Shown: positions 43,928-52,714, counted from the stretch's first letter. The stretch is 64,000 nt of DNA from an uncultured Bacteroidales bacterium (GCA_946405575.1 CAMJHP010000006.1:18879-82878); one strand, 5' to 3'. Notes: generated by a model from the letters alone, not told the origin. Numbers and translations: made by a program.

Positions 43928-45352
43928 ATGAAAACGATAAGATTCTACATTATGCTTGTGGTGATGATGGTGGGAGGGATGAGGATGCAAGCACAAGAGC
44001 TTTCCACCATTCCGGCGGAGCAAAAAGCATTCGAACTTTCGGTGCTGTGGAAAGAGATGTCGTATAACTTCGGGAACTTGGACAACTGCCCCGGACTGGA
44101 CATCGACAGCCTTTACCGTGCGTTTCTTCCCAAGGTTACTGAAACCAAGGATGATTTTGAGTATTGGAAAACGCTTCAGTGGTTCATGGCCCACTTCAAC
44201 AATGGCCACACCAAGATTTTTGGCGCGCCTGACCATCTTGTGAGACATCTCGCCTATCCCATGTTGGCTACCGCTTATCATGACGGCCATGTCGTCATCG
44301 AGAATTTTGGCACCCGAATGGCCGACTCGCTACATGTGGGAGATACAATAGCGACCATCAACGGAATGGATGCCTTGGATTATTTCCGAGAGTATCATAT
44401 TCCATACGTAACCTGTTCTAACGAAGAATACAAGATTCACGAAGCCATGTTTTATTTCGGCAACCTCAACTGCTGCCTGATGAAAAGTGGCGAGAGAATC
44501 CGCTTGGGTATCAAAGACCAAGACAAAGTGCGTGATGTGAATGTGTATGCCGATTATTATCTCGATCCAGAAAAACGAGCGCTTAACGACATGTTTTATA
44601 CTGGGGGCAACTATTGGAGAACAGTGAACAGCTTTATTGCTGATACGACCAGCAATTTCGCTTACCTCGCCTTGACTAGTTGCAACGAGAGTTTCTCCCA
44701 AGAGTTTCTCAATCATTATGAAGAGATACAAAAGGCCGACAACCTCATCATTAACATATCTTATAATATGGGCGGTTACAGCTCTTTTTGTGACACTGTC
44801 CTTGGCTATTTGGTGGATAACGACACCATTTTCAGATACCCGACACTGAACCGTGTGAGCAATGCAAGCGCAATGGCTTCTTCTTATTTCATTCCAGAAG
44901 AAAGGAAAGAAACGGAGATTGACATTACCAAGAATCAGGAATACTACTTGAACCACACCTTTGAAAACGTGAGTTTTCAAGAGCCAAGTTGGGCCAAGTT
45001 CGTGAATCCTGTTCCTGCATCGCAACGCTATCATGGCAACATCTATGTGTTGATGGGGCGCGAAACGGTGTCGGCAGCGGAGTACTTTGCCATCATGTTG
45101 TCGCAAAACAAGCAAGTGGTGTTTATGGGAGAGAAAACGGCAGGAGCCAACGCGCAGCCTTATTATTTCACATTGCCATCGGGCATTAAAGCGATGATCA
45201 ACATTGGGAAGTGTTATGATTTTGACAACAAGGATGCTTCAAGCGGTTTTTCGCCTGACTATGAATTGGATATGTATGAGTTGTGGCAAACCAAATCACG
45301 GAAGAAGTTGCTGGCGAAGCTGGAGAGCATAATTCAAAGAATGAAGAGATGA
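43928..45352 (+). CDS. Secreted S41-family (C-terminal processing) protease
   Basis: A 474-residue protein. The ATG at 43928 gives the array-type signal peptide MKTIRFYIMLVVMMVGGMRM...QAQ; the longer frame only translates leader repeat. A helical N-terminal region (about 25-125) is followed by a short PDZ-like segment (VGDTIATINGMDALDYF) and an S41 core (about 240-460): LALTSCNESFSQEF, IYVLMGRETVSAAEYFAIML with the likely nucleophile Ser, and GEKTAGANAQ. It probably cleaves peptides in the periplasm or outside the cell. Confidence 0.88.
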   Translation: MKTIRFYIMLVVMMVGGMRMQAQELSTIPAEQKAFELSVLWKEMSYNFGNLDNCPGLDIDSLYRAFLPKVTETKDDFEYWKTLQWFMAHFNNGHTKIFGAPDHLVRHLAYPMLATAYHDGHVVIENFGTRMADSLHVGDTIATINGMDALDYFREYHIPYVTCSNEEYKIHEAMFYFGNLNCCLMKSGERIRLGIKDQDKVRDVNVYADYYLDPEKRALNDMFYTGGNYWRTVNSFIADTTSNFAYLALTSCNESFSQEFLNHYEEIQKADNLIINISYNMGGYSSFCDTVLGYLVDNDTIFRYPTLNRVSNASAMASSYFIPEERKETEIDITKNQEYYLNHTFENVSFQEPSWAKFVNPVPASQRYHGNIYVLMGRETVSAAEYFAIMLSQNKQVVFMGEKTAGANAQPYYFTLPSGIKAMINIGKCYDFDNKDASSGFSPDYELDMYELWQTKSRKKLLAKLESIIQRMKR

Positions 45353-45371
45353 ATAAATTGCATTGTTATTT

Positions 45372-45404
45372 GTGGTATCGTGCTTACGTGCTAACGGGAT
45401 TACG
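45372..45404 (+). repeat. Array leader repeat B (short)
   Basis: Only the octamer part is kept (ATCGTGCTTACGTGCTAACG, GGATTACG); the nonamer part is absent and replaced by an AT-rich leader. Confidence 0.75.
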
Positions 45405-45449
45405 AGGGAAGTTGATAAAAGGAAGTATTAACCATTAAATAAATGAACT

Positions 45450-46193
45450 ATGAAAAGATTAGTATTATTTGCAATGGCACTGGCGGCGGTTTGCGTTATG
45501 CCGTCGTGCAACAAGGAACGCACTGGGATCACTTTTGGTGATTACACGGGTATGATTGTCACACCATACGACACAGTAAGCATGCAACATACAACAGATT
45601 TCACTGACCAATGGGGATATCTTGTAGATTTGAACGGAGATGGAGAAAACAACATTCGGCTTTATACTAGCGTGTCTGATCATGGGTTGTCTGTGTCTGC
45701 CATCCATTGCATCGACGATGATCTGACGCAAATCGTTTGCAAGAAGGTAGAGAAACAAAGGTATCTTCATAGCGATACAACATACAGGCAAACAGGGGAT
45801 ACAACACATGTTACCATTACAGAGATTTATACTTTCCATAAGATTGATGAGGCCGACATTGTGGAACATTTAGAGACGATATCTATTCCGCAAGCGTACA
45901 ATGACGGTGATTTGTTCATACTAAACAAGAACTCTTTTCCGGAATCTGTCACATTGTATATGCATGCTACAGAGAGTAATTATACCGCTTATACGGCAGA
46001 CCCCTATAAACAAACTCATTATCACACAGTTTATAAGAATGACTATGACCGTTTCCCTTTAGACGAGGAAAAATACATTGGATTCAGATTTACGGATGCC
46101 GATAGATTCCGTTACGGTTGGATGAAAATCAAGCTGTATAATAACGAGGGAAACTACTTCGTGAAGCTATTGGAGACTGCGATACAGGAATGA
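45450..46193 (+). CDS. Lipoprotein of unknown function
   Basis: A 247-residue lipoprotein (MKRLVLFAMALAAVCVMPSC, lipidated Cys 20). The mature part starts NKERTGITFGDYTG and contains VDLNGDGENNIRLYTS, a calcium-loop-like or dockerin-like DxNGDGxN string. The rest is beta-rich without a recognised family. Its signal peptide differs from the other array members. Confidence 0.78.
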   Translation: MKRLVLFAMALAAVCVMPSCNKERTGITFGDYTGMIVTPYDTVSMQHTTDFTDQWGYLVDLNGDGENNIRLYTSVSDHGLSVSAIHCIDDDLTQIVCKKVEKQRYLHSDTTYRQTGDTTHVTITEIYTFHKIDEADIVEHLETISIPQAYNDGDLFILNKNSFPESVTLYMHATESNYTAYTADPYKQTHYHTVYKNDYDRFPLDEEKYIGFRFTDADRFRYGWMKIKLYNNEGNYFVKLLETAIQE

Positions 46194-46255
46194 ATTGGAG
46201 TGCTTTGTAGTTTGCTTTGTAATTAAAATCGTTGGATGAGGAGCAATTGTTATTT

Positions 46256-46327
46256 CGTTATGCGTGTTATCGTGCTAACGAAGGGGACTTATAGGACAGA
46301 TAAGACTAATAAAAAACCAATAGAATA
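46256..46327 (+). repeat. Array leader repeat C
   Basis: CGTTATGCGTGTTATCGTGC octamers followed by nonamers GGGACTTAT, AGGACAGAT, AAGACTAAT, ending AACCAATAGAATA before the ATG. A GGATGAGGAGCAATTG string lies just upstream. Confidence 0.85.
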
Positions 46328-47572
46328 ATGAGAACAATGAGATTTTACACCCTGCTTGTGCTCCTGCTTATGGCGGGAGGGGTGACGATGCAGGCACAAG
46401 AGTTTCAGCGGATAGTTTCGTTGAGAGATCCTTTGTTTTTGGATACCACTTCTGTGGTTTTTCATGAGATTTATGATTTCTGGCAACGATATGAATATGC
46501 GTATTTTTTGGATTATGGGAAGATAAGCGACCCTAACTATAAGCCAACGAATTACGACTTTTGGACTGATTTCGAAAAAGAGGACTATGGGAACCCCAAT
46601 TCCATCATCCAGTGCAATTTGCTGCCGTTTTATACATACGAAGAGTATTTTATGGGGGTTGCAAAACGCAATGACACCTTATATGAACTCCAAACTGCGT
46701 TTTTTGATGACTTCCCAAGCCCAAAACAGTTGTTGGGGATTTTTACCATTCCACTGATAAGAACAAGCGATGGATTCAAGTTGGTCAATAAGCTGACCAT
46801 CAATAAAAGCTATTTCTGTAAGAAACAAATCGGGTGGATTACCTACTATTATCCATCGACCTATGCTTTTGACGAAGCGGCAGCCAACACAGCTGTATCT
46901 AGGCTTACCACCTTCGCTGAAGAGTTTGGTGTTGAGGGTATGGAGCCCGTGGAGTATTATTTGTTTGACAACAAGACAGAGATGTTCCATTATTTTGGAA
47001 TAGATGGCAGTTGCTATGACTTCTATTCGGCAGAGACAGTTGTTCCATACGGAAACAGTAAAATAGGCAAGAACAAGATTTGCTACACAAAAGGCGGTGA
47101 AGGCAAAATCCATGAATTCATACATTTGATGCTTAAAAGCGTGTCGAATGGCCAACGCTTTTCCTGGTTTGAGGAAGGAGTATGCTGCTATTTTGGCGAG
47201 CATGTTCTACAGACCAAAGAGTGGCATTTTGACAAGTTGAAGGCGTTTTTGAATGACAATCCACAAATCGACCTTTCCGTGGATTTGATTCAGGCTTATA
47301 TGGATGCCGATGGGAAATACACGCATGATTCAACCCAAAGCGTCATAAAGTACAAAAGGCCTTATAGTGATGTAAACTCGAATTATAGTTATGACATCCA
47401 GATGGTGATTTGCGAGATGCTGTACAAGAAGGGCGGAATGGATTTGGTGAAGCGGATGCTGTTTGAAACAAAGAGAAATGAGGATGAGTATGAGATGATC
47501 GAGATACTGCTGGGGGTGAAGCGGGAGGAAGTGAATGGAGTTATTAGAGAGTATTTGAGGGAGAAGTATTGA
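46328..47572 (+). CDS. Secreted gluzincin-like zinc metallopeptidase (array paralog 1)
   Basis: A 414-residue protein with array-type signal MRTMRFYTLLVLLLMAGGVT. GKIHEFIHLMLK (HExxH, about residue 264) is followed 16 residues later by Glu in SWFEEGVCCYFGE, the E-E-G-x-x-x-Y arrangement of peptidase MA-like enzymes. It is paralogous along its length to the protein at 51147-52415, and the last roughly 180 nucleotides are nearly identical between the two. Substrate unknown; protease activity is inferred from motifs. Confidence 0.8.
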   Translation: MRTMRFYTLLVLLLMAGGVTMQAQEFQRIVSLRDPLFLDTTSVVFHEIYDFWQRYEYAYFLDYGKISDPNYKPTNYDFWTDFEKEDYGNPNSIIQCNLLPFYTYEEYFMGVAKRNDTLYELQTAFFDDFPSPKQLLGIFTIPLIRTSDGFKLVNKLTINKSYFCKKQIGWITYYYPSTYAFDEAAANTAVSRLTTFAEEFGVEGMEPVEYYLFDNKTEMFHYFGIDGSCYDFYSAETVVPYGNSKIGKNKICYTKGGEGKIHEFIHLMLKSVSNGQRFSWFEEGVCCYFGEHVLQTKEWHFDKLKAFLNDNPQIDLSVDLIQAYMDADGKYTHDSTQSVIKYKRPYSDVNSNYSYDIQMVICEMLYKKGGMDLVKRMLFETKRNEDEYEMIEILLGVKREEVNGVIREYLREKY

Positions 47573-47591
47573 GGGAGAATTTTTGTGCTGA

Positions 47592-47670
47592 CGTTATGCG
47601 TGCTAACGTGCTAACGTGCTTACGAAGGGGACTTATAGGACAGATAAGACTAATAAAAACCAACAGAACA
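47592..47670 (+). repeat. Array leader repeat D
   Basis: CGTTATGC then three octamers (GTGCTAAC, GTGCTAAC, GTGCTTAC) and nonamers GGGACTTAT, AGGACAGAT, AAGACTAAT, ending AACCAACAGAACA; the closest match to copy C. Confidence 0.88.
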
Positions 47671-49335
47671 ATGAAAACAACGAGAATTTACACTCTGCTT
47701 GCGCTCCTGATGATGGCGGGAGGCACAATGAAAGCCCAACTTCGCATTGATTGGCAGCAATGCTATGGGGGATTAGAGTTTGATGAACCAGCAGGATTTG
47801 CCTCAACAAACGATGGTTTCATTATTGAGGGATGGTCTGATTTGGGGAGTGGCATGATTTCATGCGGTACGCAAGGCATTAATGGGACATGGACAATTAG
47901 GATTGACGAAAATCTGAATATCGTTAACCAAGAATGCAACCAAGATTGCCGGTATCATGGCATCTTTAATGCAAAGGACAATGGTAATGAATACTATTAT
48001 TTTGGGAAAAAAGGTTTTCCAGCGACAGGAAATGCAGGACTGGCAATTATGCGGGGAGATGGCGAACTGAATGTCATTTGGGAACGTCTTCTAGGCTGTG
48101 AAGACCACTTTTTCCCTTATTCATTGAGTGGGGTCGCCACCAAAGACGGCGGTGTTGTTTGCACTGCAATGCATGGAGAATGGGCTTGTGGTGATGTTAG
48201 CCAGTATTATGGCAGTTCGGATATTTGGGTTGTAAAATTGGACAAAAACGGTAATCTGGAGTGGGAAACAACCATAGGAACCGATGGAAGCGAAGGCGAG
48301 GGTGATGTTTTTATCGCTGAAGATGGCGGTATATATCTTGTTTGCGATTCGTATAACCAATTTGTAAGCGGTAGCATAGAAAGTTGTGTTCATTCTGACG
48401 GATATGCTGATGGAATATTAGTCAAGATGAGCGCAGATGGCGAAGTGGAATGGAACCGTTGCTATGGAGGAAACAAGAATGATGATTTTTCTAATGTCAT
48501 AGAACTTCCAGATGGCTATCTGTTGGGAGGAATATCGTCATCATCGAACGATGACCTTCAAGGCGCAGGGTATCATCCTGGGCATTGGTATGGACAACCT
48601 CACATGCCTTTAACTTCTGATATTTGGCTGCTGCGTACAGATTTGGATGGCAATGTACTTTGGAGCAAGTGCTATGGCGGTACGAAAGACGAACAGATTG
48701 TCAAAGTCTTTTTGAATGAGGATGGAGGCTTTACTGTTTTTGGAACCACCATGTCATTAGACGGTGATTCGCAAAGCGCCAACAATTTGAAGCCTGCTTG
48801 GAATCTTGAAATTGGAAACAAGTTGTGGGTTTTCCGCACTGACAGCAACGGCAACCTGCTTTGGGAAAGAGCCATAGGCACACAAACAGAATCTCATGAG
48901 TATTTAGAAGATGTGATCAAGCACAGTGATAGAGAATACACTATCCTCGGACAGGCTGACAGTTCGGGTGGTGAAATGCCTTGCGGCGACTACGATTGTA
49001 CAAACGACACAGCCTATTTAATGAACTCCTATAGTAACTATTGGGTGCTTCATGTTACTGACACGGTGGATTACACCACTTTGCAGGTGCCGGAACGGCT
49101 ACTGCCAGAGGAAAGAGCGATATTTGTTTATCCCAATCCAGCGAATGGCAAAGTTACGATAGAGGGTGTTGAGGCTGAGGAGGTTTGGGTTTATAATGCT
49201 TTGGGGCAGATGGTGAAGAGGGTGCGGAACTCTAACGAGGTGAGTTTGGAGGGATTTACGGAAGGGGTTTATTTGGTGAGGATTACCGATGTTGAAGGGA
49301 AAAAGCATGTGGTACGGGTGGCGGTGAAGAGATAG
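47671..49335 (+). CDS. T9SS cargo protein with propeller-like repeats
   Basis: A 554-residue protein starting at the array-type signal MKTTRIYTLLALLMMAGGTM. The body has repeated blade-like phrases with Gly-Gly and Trp (WQQCYGGLEFDEPAGF, EWNRCYGGNKNDDFSNVIEL, LWSKCYGGTKDEQIVKV), indicating a beta-propeller. It ends with FVYPNPANGKVTIEGVEAEE...GVYLVRITD, a T9SS sorting domain closely similar in DNA to the one at 50770-50977. No enzymatic motif. Likely surface-exposed or released. Confidence 0.88.
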   Translation: MKTTRIYTLLALLMMAGGTMKAQLRIDWQQCYGGLEFDEPAGFASTNDGFIIEGWSDLGSGMISCGTQGINGTWTIRIDENLNIVNQECNQDCRYHGIFNAKDNGNEYYYFGKKGFPATGNAGLAIMRGDGELNVIWERLLGCEDHFFPYSLSGVATKDGGVVCTAMHGEWACGDVSQYYGSSDIWVVKLDKNGNLEWETTIGTDGSEGEGDVFIAEDGGIYLVCDSYNQFVSGSIESCVHSDGYADGILVKMSADGEVEWNRCYGGNKNDDFSNVIELPDGYLLGGISSSSNDDLQGAGYHPGHWYGQPHMPLTSDIWLLRTDLDGNVLWSKCYGGTKDEQIVKVFLNEDGGFTVFGTTMSLDGDSQSANNLKPAWNLEIGNKLWVFRTDSNGNLLWERAIGTQTESHEYLEDVIKHSDREYTILGQADSSGGEMPCGDYDCTNDTAYLMNSYSNYWVLHVTDTVDYTTLQVPERLLPEERAIFVYPNPANGKVTIEGVEAEEVWVYNALGQMVKRVRNSNEVSLEGFTEGVYLVRITDVEGKKHVVRVAVKR

Positions 49336-49341
49336 GATTGT

Positions 49342-49503
49342 TCGTGCTAACGTTATACGTGCTTACGTGCTAACGAGGGACTCCCCCTAGCCCCCTCTCA
49401 GAGGGGGAAAAGGATTCCCCCGCCCGTTGGGCACCCCCTCTCAGAGGGGGAAGAGGGAGATGGGACTTATGGGACGGACGAGACTAGTAAAATCAATAGA
49501 ATA
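49342..49503 (+). repeat. Array leader repeat E
   Basis: TCGTGCTAACGTTATACGTG octamers, then two G/C-rich hairpins (CCCCCTCTCAGAGGGGG, twice) and diverged nonamers GGGACTTAT, GGGACGGAC, GAGACTAGT before the ATG. Confidence 0.85.
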
Positions 49504-50979
49504 ATGAAAGCAACAAGAATTACAGCCCTGCTTGCGCTGCTGGTGATGGCGGGCGGGGTGATGCAAGCACAAACCTTTGGTGAGTTCTATTCATTTACGG
49601 GTTGGACGTACCCTGCCTATGGTGGAGGCAGAAAGTGCTTGGCACACTTCACAGAACACGGAAAGAAGGTTGAACTGCCCTATGTTTATGATGAAACGCC
49701 AGGGGACATGAGTATTGGAACGCTTATCGACGATGCCACTCCTGGGGTGATTTACAACAATGACTGGGGGGAAACCAACAAACTCTATCGAAGCACTGAC
49801 TATGGCTTTACATGGGAACCCATTGATGACGTGACTAGTGCCTCTGATGAGTATTGGACATTCAAAAACGCTCCAGGTGTATTACTCAAAAGGAATATGA
49901 ATCCGGTGGAGATGAGAATCAGTTATGACTATGGGAGCCATTTTGAAACCTTGGAGGTCCCTGCCTTTTATATGAACAATATAGCCGGATGGAATGTGGG
50001 CGAGTTTTTCAAGGAGGACCTTTCTGAAGAGTTTTGGTCGTATTATCTTACTTATTCCTCGGATTTCAACCAAACGGCTGACACTGTCTTTTACTCGGAT
50101 TCGGGTTACTTTGAAATGACAGCTGGTGCAAATGAAGGGGAATTGTACACCTATTATCGGTCATACTACGAAGCAGGATGGATGTCAAAATACACACTGT
50201 ATTTCAGTCCTGATTATGGGCAGCATAACCAAATGCTGATGACCATCGATTCTCTTGATGATGGCTGGATTACCAATATGTACTGGGAATTTGTGGCTGA
50301 TGATGAGCCGGGTGTCTTCTATTCCATCATAAGGGATGCGGCGTTCTACTCCCCAGCGACAGGTGCCGATAGCAAACTTTGGATTGACTATTACCGCGAT
50401 TATGGCGAGACTTTGGTGACCACTTATTTCCATCATTTTACAGCCATGCCAGATTGGTTTGACCATCATTCCCCAGTGATGGATTGCGAAATAACTGGTT
50501 GCGACCAGAATAGCGTTACCTTGCGTTGGAACGAGCCTGAACTGAAGCCTGATGAGGTGTTGGTCGGTTATCAGGTTTATAGAGGCGATGATTTGATTAG
50601 TGGAGATTTGATTACCGAAACGGAATATACCGACCTTTATTCAGGCAACGGACGGTTGAAATACCATGTATTGGCGGTTTACAACGACGGCGAGACTTCC
50701 AAATCTTACAACATTGTTTATTGTGAGCAGACGGATGGTGTGGATGAAAACGGAGGCGGAACTGATGTTGTGGTTTATCCCAATCCTGCCAGAGGGGTTG
50801 TGCGCATTGAGGGCGTTGAGGCCGAGGAGGTTGGGATTTATAATGATTTGGGGCAGGTTGTGATGAGGGTGTGGAACTCTAACGAAATTTGTGTGGAAGG
50901 TTTGGCGGAAGGGGTTTATTTGGTGAGGATTAGGGATGGAGAAGGAAGAATCTTTATGGAGAAGGTGATGGTGAGGTAG
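49504..50979 (+). CDS. T9SS cargo protein with Fn3-like domain
   Basis: A 491-residue protein with array-type signal MKATRITALLALLVMAGGVM. The body (about 25-320) is rich in Tyr/Trp/Asp and has repeated DYGxxF phrases (SYDYGSHFETLEV, YFSPDYGQHNQML), recalling sortilin/BNR-like propeller blades. An Fn3 domain follows (about 325-410; SVTLRWNEPEL, VGYQVYRGDDL) and then the T9SS tail VVYPNPARGVVRIEGVEAEE...GVYLVRIRD. Function unknown. Confidence 0.87.
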   Translation: MKATRITALLALLVMAGGVMQAQTFGEFYSFTGWTYPAYGGGRKCLAHFTEHGKKVELPYVYDETPGDMSIGTLIDDATPGVIYNNDWGETNKLYRSTDYGFTWEPIDDVTSASDEYWTFKNAPGVLLKRNMNPVEMRISYDYGSHFETLEVPAFYMNNIAGWNVGEFFKEDLSEEFWSYYLTYSSDFNQTADTVFYSDSGYFEMTAGANEGELYTYYRSYYEAGWMSKYTLYFSPDYGQHNQMLMTIDSLDDGWITNMYWEFVADDEPGVFYSIIRDAAFYSPATGADSKLWIDYYRDYGETLVTTYFHHFTAMPDWFDHHSPVMDCEITGCDQNSVTLRWNEPELKPDEVLVGYQVYRGDDLISGDLITETEYTDLYSGNGRLKYHVLAVYNDGETSKSYNIVYCEQTDGVDENGGGTDVVVYPNPARGVVRIEGVEAEEVGIYNDLGQVVMRVWNSNEICVEGLAEGVYLVRIRDGEGRIFMEKVMVR

Positions 50980-50989
50980 TTGTTTTTTT

Positions 50990-51146
50990 CGTGCTTACGT
51001 TATGCGTGCTTACGTGCTAACGAAGTGGGAACTCCCCCGGCCTACGGCCACCCCCTCTCAGAGGGGGAAGAGGGGATGGGACTTTTAGGACAGAAGGGAC
51101 TTATGATAAAGTCAACGATAAAGTCAACGATAAAGTCAATGATAAA
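50990..51146 (+). repeat. Array leader repeat F with 12-bp tandem repeat
   Basis: CGTGCTTACGTTATGCGTGC octamers, one CCCCCTCTCAGAGGGGG hairpin, diverged nonamers, then four 12-base units GATAAAGTCAAC from 51105; the fourth (GATAAAATGAAT) contains the start codon of the next gene. Confidence 0.88.
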
Positions 51147-52415
51147 ATGAATACTAAAATGACGAAAAAAGTAATTGTTTCAGCGGTTCTGATGGCCTTA
51201 TGCTTTGCTGTTGTGAATGAGCCTTTGGTTGCACAAGAGGAGAACGGAGAGAGAAACAACACCATTAGGCATCCGATGCTTGTGGACACGACATCGACTG
51301 TGTTCAAAGAGGTGTATCGGTTTTGGTGCGACTACAAACAGGCGCAGATGGAGGAGTTCGTCATGCGAAACAGGCCGCATACTTTGAAAACAGCTGATTT
51401 TTGGGCGAAAGAAGAACTGACCGAGAACCCGAATCCCGACATGATTTTGCAGAGCATTTATCCTCCTTTCGCATTTATGAATGAGGAGTTCCTTGGTGTG
51501 TCGATGCGCAATGACACATTGTATGAACTGCAAACCATATTCTATAGCCATTATCCTGTTGAAAACACTTTTGAAGGCGTGTTTACGGTGCCAGTTGTCA
51601 AGACCCAGGACGGATATAAGCTTATCAACAAGTTGACCCTTAACATGCGCAAGTATAAAACCTATCAAATTGGCTGGCTGACTTTTTATTATCCTTATAC
51701 CTACCCATTTGACGAGGAAAAAGCGAAAGAATCATTTAACAGGGCAAACAAAGTGGCTAAAGAATTGGGTATTGTAGAAGTTACCCCGATAAAATATTTC
51801 TTATATGAGAACCAAACTGAGTTACTGCACGGTATGGGTGTTGACGGCAGTATCATCGACTTCAATTTATCGAACAACATCATCCATTACGGCCATTCAC
51901 TTTGGCAAAACCGAAAGGTCGATTTTACGCAGGGAGGCGAAGGCATTATTCATGAGCTATTGCATGTATTTATCTATGATTTGCGAAAAAATAACAATGG
52001 CCATCGGTTTGACGAAGGTGTTTGCTGTTACTTCGGCGACAATGTAAATTTTACGACCAATGAATATCAACTTGGGCGACTGAAAGAGTTTCTGAACGAC
52101 AATCCACAAATTAATCTCTCTGTTAATCTGGCCCAAGGCTATAAGGATGTGGACGGGCACTTTACTAACGATTCGACAGCTTCTGTGGATGGCTTGTTGT
52201 ATGGCTATGGCGACTCTTATTCGAACCATCTTTATAACATCCAAGTGGTGATTTGCGAGATGATATACAAGAAGGGCGGAATGGATTTGGTGAAGCGGAT
52301 GCTGTTTGAAACAAAGAGGAATGAAGATGAATATGAAATGATCGAGATGCTGCTGGGAGTGAAGCGGGAGGAAGTGAATGGGGTTATTAGAGAGTATTTG
52401 AGGGAGAAGTATTGA
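51147..52415 (+). CDS. Secreted gluzincin-like zinc metallopeptidase (array paralog 2)
   Basis: A 422-residue protein. Its N-terminus MNTKMTKKVIVSAVLMALCF...LVAQ is a signal peptide unlike the other array members. The zinc motif GIIHELLHVFIYD (HELLH) is followed by FDEGVCCYFGD with the third ligand Glu at the same spacing as in paralog 1. The middle has diverged while the last roughly 180 nucleotides are almost identical to 47396-47572, including an uninterrupted identical run of about 50 bases. Function inferred from motifs only. Confidence 0.8.
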   Translation: MNTKMTKKVIVSAVLMALCFAVVNEPLVAQEENGERNNTIRHPMLVDTTSTVFKEVYRFWCDYKQAQMEEFVMRNRPHTLKTADFWAKEELTENPNPDMILQSIYPPFAFMNEEFLGVSMRNDTLYELQTIFYSHYPVENTFEGVFTVPVVKTQDGYKLINKLTLNMRKYKTYQIGWLTFYYPYTYPFDEEKAKESFNRANKVAKELGIVEVTPIKYFLYENQTELLHGMGVDGSIIDFNLSNNIIHYGHSLWQNRKVDFTQGGEGIIHELLHVFIYDLRKNNNGHRFDEGVCCYFGDNVNFTTNEYQLGRLKEFLNDNPQINLSVNLAQGYKDVDGHFTNDSTASVDGLLYGYGDSYSNHLYNIQVVICEMIYKKGGMDLVKRMLFETKRNEDEYEMIEMLLGVKREEVNGVIREYLREKY

Positions 52416-52458
52416 GTGGGCTTTCCAGTGCTTTAACTTCGTTGAATGCGGAGCATTT

Positions 52459-52552
52459 CGTTATTTCGTTATGCGTGCTTTCGTGCTAACGTGCTAACGA
52501 CGGGGACGGATAGGACTTAGAGGACTGATAAGACTAATAATAATAAGACACT
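52459..52552 (+). repeat. Array leader repeat G
   Basis: CGTTATTTCGTTATGCGTGC with octamers GTGCTTTC, GTGCTAAC, GTGCTAAC, then four nonamers (GGACGGATA, GGACTTAGA, GGACTGATA, AGACTAATA). A GAATGCGGAGCATTTC palindrome lies just upstream. Confidence 0.87.
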
Positions 52553-52714
52553 ATGAGAGCGATGAGGATTTGGGCTTTGGTTTTGTTGGCGGCCGGGATG
52601 CTGCTGGCGGGATGCCGACGGGAGAAGGCGACACAGGCGAAGGATGCGCCTGCCGAAAGCAGTAGGACGGCGGCGGCGGATAGCACGAGGAGGGAGATGG
52701 AACTGATAGAGTAG
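52553..52714 (+). CDS. Very small lipoprotein at the array end
   Basis: A 53-residue frame: ATG at 52553, stop TAG at 52712-52714. It starts MRAMRIWALVLLAAGMLLAG followed by Cys (lipobox LLAGC), so the signal resembles the other array members but ends in a lipidation site. The mature part is only about 33 residues, Ala/Arg/Glu-rich (KDAPAESSRTAAAD). It may be a small lipoprotein or the truncated remnant of a longer array gene. The leader repeat directly in front supports a genuine unit. Confidence 0.65.
   Translation: MRAMRIWALVLLAAGMLLAGCRREKATQAKDAPAESSRTAAADSTRREMELIE

Noticed and set aside
44330..45115. A 261-codon minus-strand frame opposite the S41 protease
   Set aside because: The plus-strand S41 motifs are intact; the antisense frame has no start context or family pattern.
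51105..51152. Possible CRISPR-like tandem repeat
   Set aside because: Units are 12 bases, directly adjoining without spacers, and no cas genes are present.
43762..52552. Integron with attC sites
   Set aside because: Gene units with repeated spacers resemble an integron, but the repeats are tandem octamers and nonamers without the paired R/L core sites, and no tyrosine integrase is in the window.
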